Shown here one piece after another: positions 1-8,417 of a stretch of DNA of 64,000 nucleotides (position 1 is its first letter; every line of letters begins with the position of its first letter). Origin of the DNA: Clostridia bacterium (GTDB taxonomy: Bacteria; Bacillota_A; Clostridia; Christensenellales; Aristaeellaceae); NCBI GenBank assembly GCA_017525805.1, contig JAFXSH010000060.1, forward strand, positions 4,683 through 68,682, read 5' to 3'. A program made the translations under genes and the position numbers. A model generated the notes under the pieces. That model was not told the origin of the DNA. It ran no database searches and was given only the letters and a program-made list of their open reading frames with translations.

Positions 1-144
1 GGCATTGAAAACATGGAGCAATTGACCATGCTGCGCAAATGCGGCTGCACCGAAGGGCAGGGGTTCTACCTGTTCAAACCGATTTCCGTGGAGGAATTTG
101 AGGAGACAACAAACATGGATCCGAATCCAAAGGGAAAACGATGA
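1..144 (+). CDS. EAL-domain c-di-GMP phosphodiesterase, C-terminal end (partial)
   Basis: Frame 1 is open from the first base to a TGA at 142-144 and encodes 47 residues. The segment GIENMEQL, a GC pair and then QGFYLFKPI followed by EEFE is the usual C-terminal end of EAL domains, the last strand and helix of the TIM barrel. EAL domains hydrolyse cyclic di-GMP. The catalytic EAL motif lies upstream of the window, so activity cannot be judged. The gene ends 31 nt before the polysaccharide locus on the same strand, so it may share regulation with it (inference). Confidence 0.75.
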   Translation, partial: GIENMEQLTMLRKCGCTEGQGFYLFKPISVEEFEETTNMDPNPKGKR

Positions 145-175
145 TTGAAATGTTGGGAAAAGGAGCACGCCTTTC

Positions 176-1846
176 GTGAAGAAGCCCAAAAAAAGAAATG
201 ACGAAGATCTAAATTTCTGGCAGCCGACGTCGGACTTGATGAGCGGGCTTGTGTATATTTTAATGCTCGTGATCGTGCTGCTGGGCCTCTATCTGATGCA
301 GATTCCGGAATTTGACCAGCCCGACCCGGATATAGGCGATACCTTCGCTTCCCCCTCGCCGTCCACCACCGAGGGCGGGATCGACGGCGACAATATCGGC
401 GGATCGGAAGGGGACGGCGCGGAAACGCCCCATCCCACCTACGGGGAGCCATACGGCACCTTAACGCCCTCGCCCACCCCCTCCCCCACGCCCGTACCGT
501 ACAGAAACGGCGGCGGAGGCGGAGGCGGAGACCGCGGCGACGACGAGGAACCGGAAGAAACCATGAAAGCCGCTGTGCACGTGATGCTGGTGGACGCGGA
601 AACCGACCGGACCATCAAAGAAGCGAACGTGCAGTTTGAACTGTACGGCGATAACCATTCCCTGCAGGTGCTCAATGTATACTATCCTGAAAGGATCGCT
701 TTCCGGACCTATGAAACCACCGAGGCGGGCACCTTCTATCTGCCGGAAAAGCTGACGGCGGGCACTTACGAGCTGCATGAGCTGACAGAACCGGAGGGCT
801 ATGACGCTTCCAAGAACATCACGTTTGATATAACTGAAAGCCACGACTGGCCCGATCCTTATGTGGTGCGGGTGCCGCTGTATCCGTCCCAGAATATTAT
901 CCGGGTTCAGATGACGGACGTGGAAACGGGCGCGGTCATCCCAAACGGCAGTTTTGACATTATCGCGGCGGATAATATCGTCACGCTGGACGGTACCCTG
1001 CGCTATCGCTTCGGGCAGACGGTGGGCCAGATCATCTGCGACGAAACCGGCTACGGCGAGAGCGAAGAAATCTATTTGGGCAATTACATTCTGATCCAAA
1101 GCGAAATCCCCGAGTATTACGCCTCCTATACGGAAGAAGTGGAGGCGGAGGTGCACAGAAAATCCGCCATTCTTCCCTCCATTAACTATTTCCCCAGCGA
1201 GCGGACGCGCATCATCATCACCGTTATGGACGAATTGTACGAATCGCGCGCCATTTCCGACGCGGAATTCACTATCACCCCGTCCGGCGGGCTGCCCTAT
1301 ACCGCGACCAGCGATCACCTGGGCAGGATCAGGATCGAGAATGTGGAAAAGAGTACGTCCTACCGCATCAAGCAGACGGCCGCGTCCGGAAACTACCAGA
1401 TCAACCCGGGAGAATACACAGTCAATGTAACAGCCGACGGCAGGATCAACGGGGAAAGCGTCGCTGAAGTGAACCTGACCAACCGGATGATCCGCATTTC
1501 CATCAGCCTTACGGACGAATTCAGCAGCGTTCAGGTTCCGGGCGTGGAATTGTCCCTGTATAACGCCGCGAACGAATTGGTTCATACCTGGACGACCTCG
1601 GGCGTCGCGCAGAGCTATACAGACCTGGCGCCCGGCAATTATTCCATCATCATGAATGACGGCTCTGAGCATCGGTACGACATTACGGTACGCGATCAGG
1701 CGGAGGTGCAGGAGTTCAATATCCTTACCACGTATGTCCTGCATTACCTGCTGTACGGCGCCATCGCGCTGGCGGTCATTCTCATCGTGGTGATCATCCT
1801 CCTCATCGTGCGGAGAAAGAAAAAGAAGAAAGCAAAGCAATCGTGA
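176..1846 (+). CDS. Membrane-anchored Cna-B repeat surface protein
   Basis: The start is GTG at 176, preceded by AAAGGAG. The 556-residue protein has a short cytoplasmic N-terminus, one membrane segment (about residues 23-42), a Pro/Ser/Thr and poly-Gly linker (about 55-128), about four Cna-B/SpaA-like beta-sandwich repeats (130-515), a second membrane segment (about 525-547) and a Lys-rich tail. There is no LPxTG motif, so it is held by membrane segments at both ends rather than by sortase. The N-terminal FWQPTSDLMSGL segment resembles the N-terminal anchor of MotB/OmpA-type proteins. It is followed 15 nt later by the co-polymerase gene. A structural or scaffold role in polysaccharide export is inference. 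Confidence 0.65.
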   Translation: MKKPKKRNDEDLNFWQPTSDLMSGLVYILMLVIVLLGLYLMQIPEFDQPDPDIGDTFASPSPSTTEGGIDGDNIGGSEGDGAETPHPTYGEPYGTLTPSPTPSPTPVPYRNGGGGGGGDRGDDEEPEETMKAAVHVMLVDAETDRTIKEANVQFELYGDNHSLQVLNVYYPERIAFRTYETTEAGTFYLPEKLTAGTYELHELTEPEGYDASKNITFDITESHDWPDPYVVRVPLYPSQNIIRVQMTDVETGAVIPNGSFDIIAADNIVTLDGTLRYRFGQTVGQIICDETGYGESEEIYLGNYILIQSEIPEYYASYTEEVEAEVHRKSAILPSINYFPSERTRIIITVMDELYESRAISDAEFTITPSGGLPYTATSDHLGRIRIENVEKSTSYRIKQTAASGNYQINPGEYTVNVTADGRINGESVAEVNLTNRMIRISISLTDEFSSVQVPGVELSLYNAANELVHTWTTSGVAQSYTDLAPGNYSIIMNDGSEHRYDITVRDQAEVQEFNILTTYVLHYLLYGAIALAVILIVVIILLIVRRKKKKKAKQS

Positions 1847-1861
1847 AAGGGGTGATGAGCA

Positions 1862-3682
1862 ATGGATGACGAAATAAAAATCAGATTAAGCGACATAATT
1901 TTCGCGCTGCAAAAGCATTGGAAGCTGATCCTGGCCACCTCAATCGCGGGAACGATGTTCGGCCTTGTGCTGACTGCCATGAGCTATGTGAAATCATCCC
2001 TCGTCACCTACAATATCAACGGTTCCTTCGCCGTGAGCACCATGAACGAAGCGGGCAACTTCACAACCAACGGCACGGCGGCGAACAAGGATGACTACTA
2101 CCTGTCTGAAAACATGGTGGCGGCCATACGGTACGTGCTGAACAGCAGGCAGGTGGTGGAGAGCGCTATCGAGGATGAAAAGCTCTTGGGCGTGGAAGCC
2201 TCCGATATCCAGCACAACGTTTCCATTTCCCAGTACGGAGAAACGCAGATCGTGGAAATGACCCTCACGTGGCGCAGCCCCGAGGAAGGGATCGATATCT
2301 GGAACGCCATCATCGACGCCGGGAATCGGGTCATCCCCAAAGTGCTGCAGCTGGGCACGCTGGTGATCATCAATGAACCGAAGGCGTCCCAGGTGGGCAT
2401 CAGCCGGGCAGGCCCCAAGCTTGCCATCATGCTCAGCGGCCTGGGCTTCATGGCGGGCGTGGGTTTCGCGGTGGTCAGCATGCTGCTGCATCCGACGCTG
2501 AACAACTTAAAAGACGTGGACGCGGTGCTGGGGCTGGAAACGCTGGGCATGATTCCCCAAAGCCTCACTTGGAGCGAGCAGAATGGAAAAATTTTAGAAA
2601 GGCACAATTCGGAGGTGATTGAAAGCTTTTCCGCCGCGACCTATATCCTGCGCAACCGCTTAGGCTCCAGGGAAAAGCACCGCTGCTTCTATATTACTTC
2701 TACCACGTCCAAGGAAGGCAAGTCGGCGGTGGCGGCCAATATCGCCATCCAGCTGTCGGGGATGGAATGCCATACGCTTTTGGTCGATTTCGATACGCGC
2801 AATCCCGATATTGGAACCATGTTCCTTCCGGACGTAGACTATACCTCTTCGCTCAACGCGCTTTACCGGGGCGAGGCGAACGAGTATGACGTGATCACCC
2901 ATATCAATGGCTACCTCGACCTGATGCTGATGATTCCGGAGCACAATCCCATACCGCTTGACGGCACCATAGAAGATCTTTTTGCCGGACTGGTCAGCAA
3001 GTACGATTACATGGTGATCAACGCTTCGCCGGTCGGCATGGTTTCGGAAACGCTCAGTTTGAATCAAATCACCAATAACGTGCTGTTCGTGGTGGGCTAC
3101 GACTCGGCCCCCATGTCCGAAATCCAGGCGTCCCTCCAGAAGATGGATAAATCCGGCGCGCGCGTCATTGGATGCATCGTCAACGGGGTCAAGGGAAAGC
3201 TGCAAAATGAAAGCGGCATTCAGTTGCCTTTCATGAAAAACAACGATCGGAAGCCCCGTCAAGAGATGAGAGAGGACGTCCATTCGGATGGCGGCGATGC
3301 GAACCTTGTGGATGAAATTCTGAATATGACGGAAAAATCCCAGGAAAAACCCCAGGAGAAACAGCCGGAAAAAACCCAGAAAAAACTCCAGAAAAAAGCC
3401 CGGGAAAAACAGCCGGAAAAACAGGAGGAAAACCAGCCGGAAACTCAAAAGAGCTCTCCTCTGAAACAGCTTTTCGGGAAAAAGAAGCGCGAGCAGAAAA
3501 CGGACGAGCCCGCTCCCGTTGTTGTGGAGATGTCCGAGCCTCCCGTGTCCCGCAATATCATGGAAGATTTGATTTTGGACGAGCCGGGCAAGGATGAAGT
3601 TTCCGATTCGGATACCGTGTCTGAAATGCTGAGAATAGAAAGCAAAAAGAGTTCGGATGATCCGGCAAAGGATGAAGCGTGA
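1862..3682 (+). CDS. Polysaccharide co-polymerase (Wzz-like) fused to a BY-kinase-like ATPase domain
   Basis: The 606-residue protein has Wzz-type topology: membrane segments at about 22-44 and 187-209 around an extracytoplasmic loop. A cytoplasmic CpsD/CapB-like P-loop domain follows. A Walker-A-like TSKEGKSAV (about 280-290) and a Walker A'-like LLVDFDTRNP (about 305-314) are visible, but the Walker B region reads VINASP instead of the usual D-x-PP. The tail (about 475-545) is rich in Lys, Glu, Gln and Pro. It lacks the Tyr cluster that BY-kinases autophosphorylate. Family role: controls chain length and export of surface polysaccharide. Kinase activity is doubtful. Confidence 0.75.
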   Translation: MDDEIKIRLSDIIFALQKHWKLILATSIAGTMFGLVLTAMSYVKSSLVTYNINGSFAVSTMNEAGNFTTNGTAANKDDYYLSENMVAAIRYVLNSRQVVESAIEDEKLLGVEASDIQHNVSISQYGETQIVEMTLTWRSPEEGIDIWNAIIDAGNRVIPKVLQLGTLVIINEPKASQVGISRAGPKLAIMLSGLGFMAGVGFAVVSMLLHPTLNNLKDVDAVLGLETLGMIPQSLTWSEQNGKILERHNSEVIESFSAATYILRNRLGSREKHRCFYITSTTSKEGKSAVAANIAIQLSGMECHTLLVDFDTRNPDIGTMFLPDVDYTSSLNALYRGEANEYDVITHINGYLDLMLMIPEHNPIPLDGTIEDLFAGLVSKYDYMVINASPVGMVSETLSLNQITNNVLFVVGYDSAPMSEIQASLQKMDKSGARVIGCIVNGVKGKLQNESGIQLPFMKNNDRKPRQEMREDVHSDGGDANLVDEILNMTEKSQEKPQEKQPEKTQKKLQKKAREKQPEKQEENQPETQKSSPLKQLFGKKKREQKTDEPAPVVVEMSEPPVSRNIMEDLILDEPGKDEVSDSDTVSEMLRIESKKSSDDPAKDEA

Positions 3683-3735
3683 CATTGCCAACCCGCGGCG
3701 CGCGAAGAAATTGAGAACGGAAGAAGGATAGCGGC

Positions 3736-4935
3736 TTGGACAAGAAAAAAGATTCCGATTCCGCGTTAAGAATCGCCATGTTCGGCCATAAGCGGATACC
3801 GTCCCGGGAAGGCGGAATCGAGGTGGTTGTGGCGGAGCTGTCCGCGCGCATGGCCGCGCTGGGCCACAGCGTAACCTGCTTTAACCGCTCCGGGCATCAT
3901 GTGAGCGGCCACGAGTTCGATGAAGAAAAGATGGACGTTTACAGGGGCGTGCGGCTGAAAAACGTGTGGACCCTCAACAAAAAAGGCCTGGCGGCCATGT
4001 CCGCCTCTGTTTCGGCTGCTTTCCGGACGGCTTTTGGGAAATATGACATCGTGCATATCCACGCGGAAGGCCCGGCCTTTATGTGCTGGCTGCCCAAATG
4101 GTTTGGAAAACGCGTGATCGTGACGATCCATGGGCTGGACTGGGCAAGAGCAAAGTGGGGAAAATTCGCGTCGTGGTACATCAAAAGCGGAGAAAAAAAC
4201 GCGGCCCGCTACGCCGATGAAATCATTGTTTTAAGCAAAGGCGTGCAGGAGTATTTTCAGCGGACCTACGGCCGGGACACCGTTTTTATTCCCAACGGCG
4301 TGGCGAGAGCCGAAAAACGGGAGGCCAGGGAAATCGAGAAACGGTGGGGGCTGCGGAATGATTCCTATGTCCTGTTTTTGGGCCGCCTCGTTCCGGAAAA
4401 AGGCGTTCATTATTTGATCGAAGCATGGAAAAACGTGCGGACCGATAAAAAACTGGTGATCGCCGGAGGAAGCTCCGATACCCAGGAATACATGGACCGG
4501 TTAAAGGCGCTTGCCGGCAATGATGTGATCTTTACGGGATTCCAGCAGGGGCAGGTGCTGGAGGAGCTGTACAGCAACGCCTATGTGTACGTGCTGCCCA
4601 GCGACCTGGAGGGCATGCCCCTGAGCCTGCTGGAGGCAATGAGCTACGGAAACTGCTGCGTGGTATCCGATATTGAGGAATGCGCCCAGGTCGTGGATGA
4701 TCACGCAGCGGTTTTTGAAAAGAGCAATGTGGCCGAGCTTCAAAAGACATTGCAGGAACTGATCGACCGGCCCGGGGAAGTCGCGCGGTACAAAGCCGGA
4801 GCGGCTGATTTCATTTGCAAAAAGTACAATTGGGACGATGTGGTCTCAAGGACCATCGAACTGTACAACGGCGGTAAGCGGCGCACGCTGCATGGAAAAG
4901 AATCCGAAGCGGGCGCCACCGGGATGGGAGGCTGA
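3736..4935 (+). CDS. GT4-family glycosyltransferase
   Basis: A TTG start at 3736 fits AGAAGGA at spacing 8; the next in-frame ATG (3778) would remove the first beta strand. The 399-residue protein has GT-B fold features: N-terminal GHKRIPSREGGIE, a central FLGRLVPEKGVHYLI (start of the Glycos_transf_1 domain) and the donor-site segment LPSDLEGMPLSLLEAM with the E-x7-E pattern. It would transfer a sugar from a nucleotide donor to the lipid-linked repeat unit at the cytoplasmic membrane face. The substrate cannot be told. It ends 1 nt before the Stealth gene, so the two are very likely translationally coupled. Confidence 0.85.
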   Translation: MDKKKDSDSALRIAMFGHKRIPSREGGIEVVVAELSARMAALGHSVTCFNRSGHHVSGHEFDEEKMDVYRGVRLKNVWTLNKKGLAAMSASVSAAFRTAFGKYDIVHIHAEGPAFMCWLPKWFGKRVIVTIHGLDWARAKWGKFASWYIKSGEKNAARYADEIIVLSKGVQEYFQRTYGRDTVFIPNGVARAEKREAREIEKRWGLRNDSYVLFLGRLVPEKGVHYLIEAWKNVRTDKKLVIAGGSSDTQEYMDRLKALAGNDVIFTGFQQGQVLEELYSNAYVYVLPSDLEGMPLSLLEAMSYGNCCVVSDIEECAQVVDDHAAVFEKSNVAELQKTLQELIDRPGEVARYKAGAADFICKKYNWDDVVSRTIELYNGGKRRTLHGKESEAGATGMGG

Positions 4936-4936
4936 C

Positions 4937-5929
4937 ATGGAACCGATCGATTTTATCGTCACCTGGGTAGACGGAAACGACCCGGAATGGTTCAAGGAAA
5001 AACAGAAGTATCAGGGAGTTACGGTCGATTCGGGGAATACGGTCAACAGGTTCCGGGATTGGGGCACCTTCAAATATTGGTTTCGGGCGGTGGAAAAAAA
5101 CGCTCCCTGGGTGAACCATGTGTATCTTGTTACCTGCGGTCATTATCCGGAATGGCTCAATACCGCGCACCCCAAGCTGCGCCTCATCCGGCACACGGAT
5201 TATATCCCGCCGGAATGCCTGCCCACGTTTAATTCCAATGCCATCGAACTGTTCCTGCACAGAATCCCGGAGTTGGAGGAGCATTTTGTGCTGTTCAGCG
5301 ACGATGTGTTCATCACTGCCCCCACCGTGCCCGAGGATTTTTTCGTGAACGGGATCCCCTGCGACGAGGGACTGCTGGAGGCCGTCAATTCCACCGATCC
5401 CAAGGACGTTTTTCCGCATACCCTGCTGAATAACAGCGCGGTCATCAATAAACATTTCAAGAAAAAAGAAGTCCTGCGGAAGCATTTCACCAAGTTTGTC
5501 AATATCAAATACGGGAAGGAGAATATCCGGACGCTTTTGGTGCTTCCGCTGAAAAATTTCTGCGGTTTCCGGGATTTGCACGTGGCGGCGTCGCATACGA
5601 AATCGGGGTTTGAGACCGTATGGGCGGCGGAGCCGGAGATCCTGATGAACACCGGAAGAAACAGATTCCGCACCCTGAGCGACGTATCCCATTGGCTGAT
5701 GAAAAACTGGCGGGTATGCAAGGGCGAATTTGTGCCCCGTTCGGCGGGCTGGGGAAAGCGGTTTGACCTGGGCGCTGACAAGGATATTTGCGAGCAGATC
5801 AAATCGGGGAGATGGAAAACGCTCTGCGTAAACGACGGCATACCGGACATGGACTTTGAAACGGAAAAAGAGAAGCTGTGCGCGGCCTTTGAAACGCTGT
5901 TCCCGCAGAAATCCTCGTTTGAAATCTGA
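4937..5929 (+). CDS. Stealth-family sugar-phosphate transferase
   Basis: The ATG at 4937 follows GGGAGG and lies 1 nt after the previous stop; the open frame extends upstream, but this start gives the canonical N-terminus. The 330-residue protein shows Stealth conserved regions in order: CR1 (DFIVTWVDGNDPEW), CR2 (RFRDWGTFKYWFRAV ... VYLVTCG ... FVLFSDDVFI), a CR3-like segment (HTLLNNSAVI) and a short CR4. Stealth proteins transfer hexose-1-phosphate units, as in capsule synthesis, to make phosphodiester-linked polymers. This suggests that the polymer or its side chain carries a sugar phosphate (inference). It resembles bacterial capsule enzymes and the catalytic half of GlcNAc-1-phosphotransferase. 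Confidence 0.85.
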   Translation: MEPIDFIVTWVDGNDPEWFKEKQKYQGVTVDSGNTVNRFRDWGTFKYWFRAVEKNAPWVNHVYLVTCGHYPEWLNTAHPKLRLIRHTDYIPPECLPTFNSNAIELFLHRIPELEEHFVLFSDDVFITAPTVPEDFFVNGIPCDEGLLEAVNSTDPKDVFPHTLLNNSAVINKHFKKKEVLRKHFTKFVNIKYGKENIRTLLVLPLKNFCGFRDLHVAASHTKSGFETVWAAEPEILMNTGRNRFRTLSDVSHWLMKNWRVCKGEFVPRSAGWGKRFDLGADKDICEQIKSGRWKTLCVNDGIPDMDFETEKEKLCAAFETLFPQKSSFEI

Positions 5930-5996
5930 TCCTTGAAAACGCGCGGAACCGGAAGCCGGACCGGCTGTCTTTCACGCAAAAAGGAAGGTGCAATGG

Positions 5997-7238
5997 ATGA
6001 AAGTTCTGATCATCAACAAATTCTTGTATCCCAAGGGCGGAGCGGAAACCTACACCCTCAAGGTGGGCGATTATCTGCAAACCAAGGGCCATAAGGTGCA
6101 GTATTTTGGCATGGATGCCAAAGAGCGCACCGTGGGGAACGCCGTAAACGCCTATACAAGGGAAATGGACTTTCATGAAGGATCCATGCTTTCCAAAATC
6201 ACCTATCCTGTCCGGACGGTTTACAGCGTGGAAGCGCGTATCAAAATTCGCAGGGTTCTGGATGATTTTCAGCCGGACGTATGCCATTTAAACAATTTTA
6301 ACTATCAGCTGACGCCTTCCATCATCGTAGAGATCGCCAAATGGCGAAAGGAAACAGGGCATCCCTGCCGGATCATCTACACGGCCCACGACTACCAATG
6401 GGTATGCCCCAACCATATGATGCACGACCTCAACACCCATGAAAACTGCGAAAAATGCGTGGACGGGCACTATTTCAACTGCGTGAAGGGCAAGTGCATT
6501 CACGGAAGCACCGCCAAAAGCGTCGTTGGCGCGGCGGAGGGCTTCCTGTGGCGGAGGCACAGCGCCTACCGGGAAGTGGACGCCATCATCTGCTGCTCCA
6601 AGTTTTTAAAAACCAAGCTGGATACAAACCCCGTTTTTGCCTCCAAGACCATCGCGATCCACAATTTCGTCGATCAGGTAGAGCGCAAGCGCACGGAAAA
6701 GAAGGATTACGTTTTGTACTTCGGCCGGTTTTCCATGGAAAAGGGCCTTGACACATTGATCAGGGCCTGCAAGGCGCTGCCGGATGTTTCCTTCGTCTTC
6801 GCGGGCTCCGGCCCCCTGGAGGACCAGGTCAGCGGCATTGCGAACGTTAAAAACGTCGGGTTCCAGACCGGCGCCGCCCTGGAAAAGCTGATTCGGGAAG
6901 CGCGGTTTTCCGTCATTCCCTCGGTGTGGTATGAAAACTGTCCCTTCTCCGTGCTGGAGAGCGAAATGTACAGCACCCCCGTGTTGGGCGCGAACATCGG
7001 CGGCATTCCGGAATTGATCGAGGACGGAAAGACCGGGGAGCTTTTCCAAGCGGCCAACTGGGAAGAGCTGAAAGCCAAGATCGAAAAGCTTTGGAATGAT
7101 CGGGCGCTGACCGACCAGTACGCGGAAAACTGCCTGCATATCGAGTTTGACGATATCGAGGCCTATTATCAGAAGCTGATCCAGGTCTACGAAGGGAAAA
7201 AGGATATTGATTCGCTGCGCCGCGAATTGGGCGCGTGA
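5997..7238 (+). CDS. GT4-family glycosyltransferase
   Basis: The ATG at 5997 has AAGGAAGG at spacing 8; an in-frame GTG at 5988 overlaps that site, so 5997 is preferred (413 residues). N-terminal FLYPKGGAETY and the C-terminal FGRFSMEKGLDTLI and VIPSVWYENCPFSVLE-type donor segment mark a GT-B, GT4 enzyme. A Cys-rich stretch at about 140-165 (CPNHMM ... CEKC ... CVKGKC) is common in one GT4 subgroup and may bind metal. It lies in the surface-polysaccharide operon. Donor and acceptor sugars are unknown. Confidence 0.85.
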   Translation: MKVLIINKFLYPKGGAETYTLKVGDYLQTKGHKVQYFGMDAKERTVGNAVNAYTREMDFHEGSMLSKITYPVRTVYSVEARIKIRRVLDDFQPDVCHLNNFNYQLTPSIIVEIAKWRKETGHPCRIIYTAHDYQWVCPNHMMHDLNTHENCEKCVDGHYFNCVKGKCIHGSTAKSVVGAAEGFLWRRHSAYREVDAIICCSKFLKTKLDTNPVFASKTIAIHNFVDQVERKRTEKKDYVLYFGRFSMEKGLDTLIRACKALPDVSFVFAGSGPLEDQVSGIANVKNVGFQTGAALEKLIREARFSVIPSVWYENCPFSVLESEMYSTPVLGANIGGIPELIEDGKTGELFQAANWEELKAKIEKLWNDRALTDQYAENCLHIEFDDIEAYYQKLIQVYEGKKDIDSLRRELGA

Positions 7239-7284
7239 ACCCTTTGGAACACATTTCTCTCTTAAATGAGGGGGCATGGATGCT

Positions 7285-8352
7285 ATGAAAAAAATCGCAA
7301 TCATTGTGCACGGGCTGTCCAGCGGCGGAGCGGAGCGCGTGGCCTCTTTGCTGGCCAGCTATCTGGCTGAAAACCGATATGAGGTTTTGTTTATCTGCGC
7401 GTACCATACACCGGAAGAGGACAGCAAAGCGCCCTACCCGCTGGATTCGCGGGTGACGGTGAAATATATTCCGGTCAAAACGAAGATTTCCCCGCTTCGC
7501 TTCATGACAAGAAGCGTCCGCATCCGGCAGGCTGTGAAAGCGTTTTCTCCCGATTGGGTGGTTTCGCTGATCACTTATGAAGCGATACTGACCACATTTT
7601 CCAAATATCCGGTGGTTTATTCCCTGCGGAACGATCCGGGCAGGAGCATGGCGCAGGGCTTTCGCTCCAAGCTGCTGCTGTTCATGTTTTCACGGTCAAA
7701 GAAAATCGTGTTTCAAAGCCAGGGGGCGCGGGATTTCTTCCAAGGCAAAATCAAGGAAAAGAGCGTCGTCATCCCCAACCCCATTAACACGAAAGAGCTG
7801 CCGCTCTGGACAGATTACGCGCATGAGAAGAAATTCATGACCGCGTGCAGGCTGCGGGGGCAGAAAAACCTGCCCATGCTGGTGGAAGCCTTTTCGATGG
7901 TACACAAGGAACACCCCGATTACACGCTGGAAATATACGGGCAAGGAGACCAGGAGAACGTAATCAAAGAAAAGATTCAATCGCTGCATGCGGAAAGCTA
8001 TGTCTTTCTCAAAGGCTTTTCTGCGGATGTGCACGGCGTGATGGCGCGCTCCAGCGGTTTTGTGCTGTCCTCGAATCACGAGGGACTGTCCAATTCCATG
8101 CTGGAGGCCCTGTGCATGGGCGTTCCCTGCGTATGCACGGACTGCCCGCCCGGCAGCGTGCGGGAGTATATTGTCAGCGGAGAAAACGGCTTCCTGACCA
8201 AGGTGGGCGACGCCCAGGATATGAAGGAAAAAATCTGCGCGCTGATTGAAAATCAGGACCTGTCCCCTGCTTTCGCGCAAAAGAACTTAGCCGTCAGACA
8301 GAAAATGGATGTCGAATTTATCTGCAAGGAATGGGCGCAGCTGTTTGAATAA
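7285..8352 (+). CDS. GT4-family glycosyltransferase
   Basis: The purine-rich GAGGGGG at 7268-7274 suits the ATG at 7285 better than the in-frame ATG at 7276, which would sit almost on top of it; the protein is 355 residues (358 with the earlier start). It has the N-terminal glycine loop GLSSGGAERVA, a MTACRLRGQKNLPMLVEAF strand at the start of domain 2 and the donor motif LSSNHEGLSNSMLEAL, the N-acetylgalactosamine/galactose-transferase-like GT4 pattern. It is followed by the polymerase gene. The specific linkage formed is unknown. Confidence 0.85.
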   Translation: MKKIAIIVHGLSSGGAERVASLLASYLAENRYEVLFICAYHTPEEDSKAPYPLDSRVTVKYIPVKTKISPLRFMTRSVRIRQAVKAFSPDWVVSLITYEAILTTFSKYPVVYSLRNDPGRSMAQGFRSKLLLFMFSRSKKIVFQSQGARDFFQGKIKEKSVVIPNPINTKELPLWTDYAHEKKFMTACRLRGQKNLPMLVEAFSMVHKEHPDYTLEIYGQGDQENVIKEKIQSLHAESYVFLKGFSADVHGVMARSSGFVLSSNHEGLSNSMLEALCMGVPCVCTDCPPGSVREYIVSGENGFLTKVGDAQDMKEKICALIENQDLSPAFAQKNLAVRQKMDVEFICKEWAQLFE

Positions 8353-8417
8353 GGGGCACGTCGCTTTTTCTCCCGGCTGATCCCGATTGAAACAGTTTAT
8401 CCCAATGGGAGGGCGGA

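Noticed and set aside
461..1840. A 459-codon frame opposite the Cna-B protein gene
   Set aside because: The + strand product has membrane segments, repeats and a ribosome site; the antisense product is His/Arg/Asp-rich and family-less.
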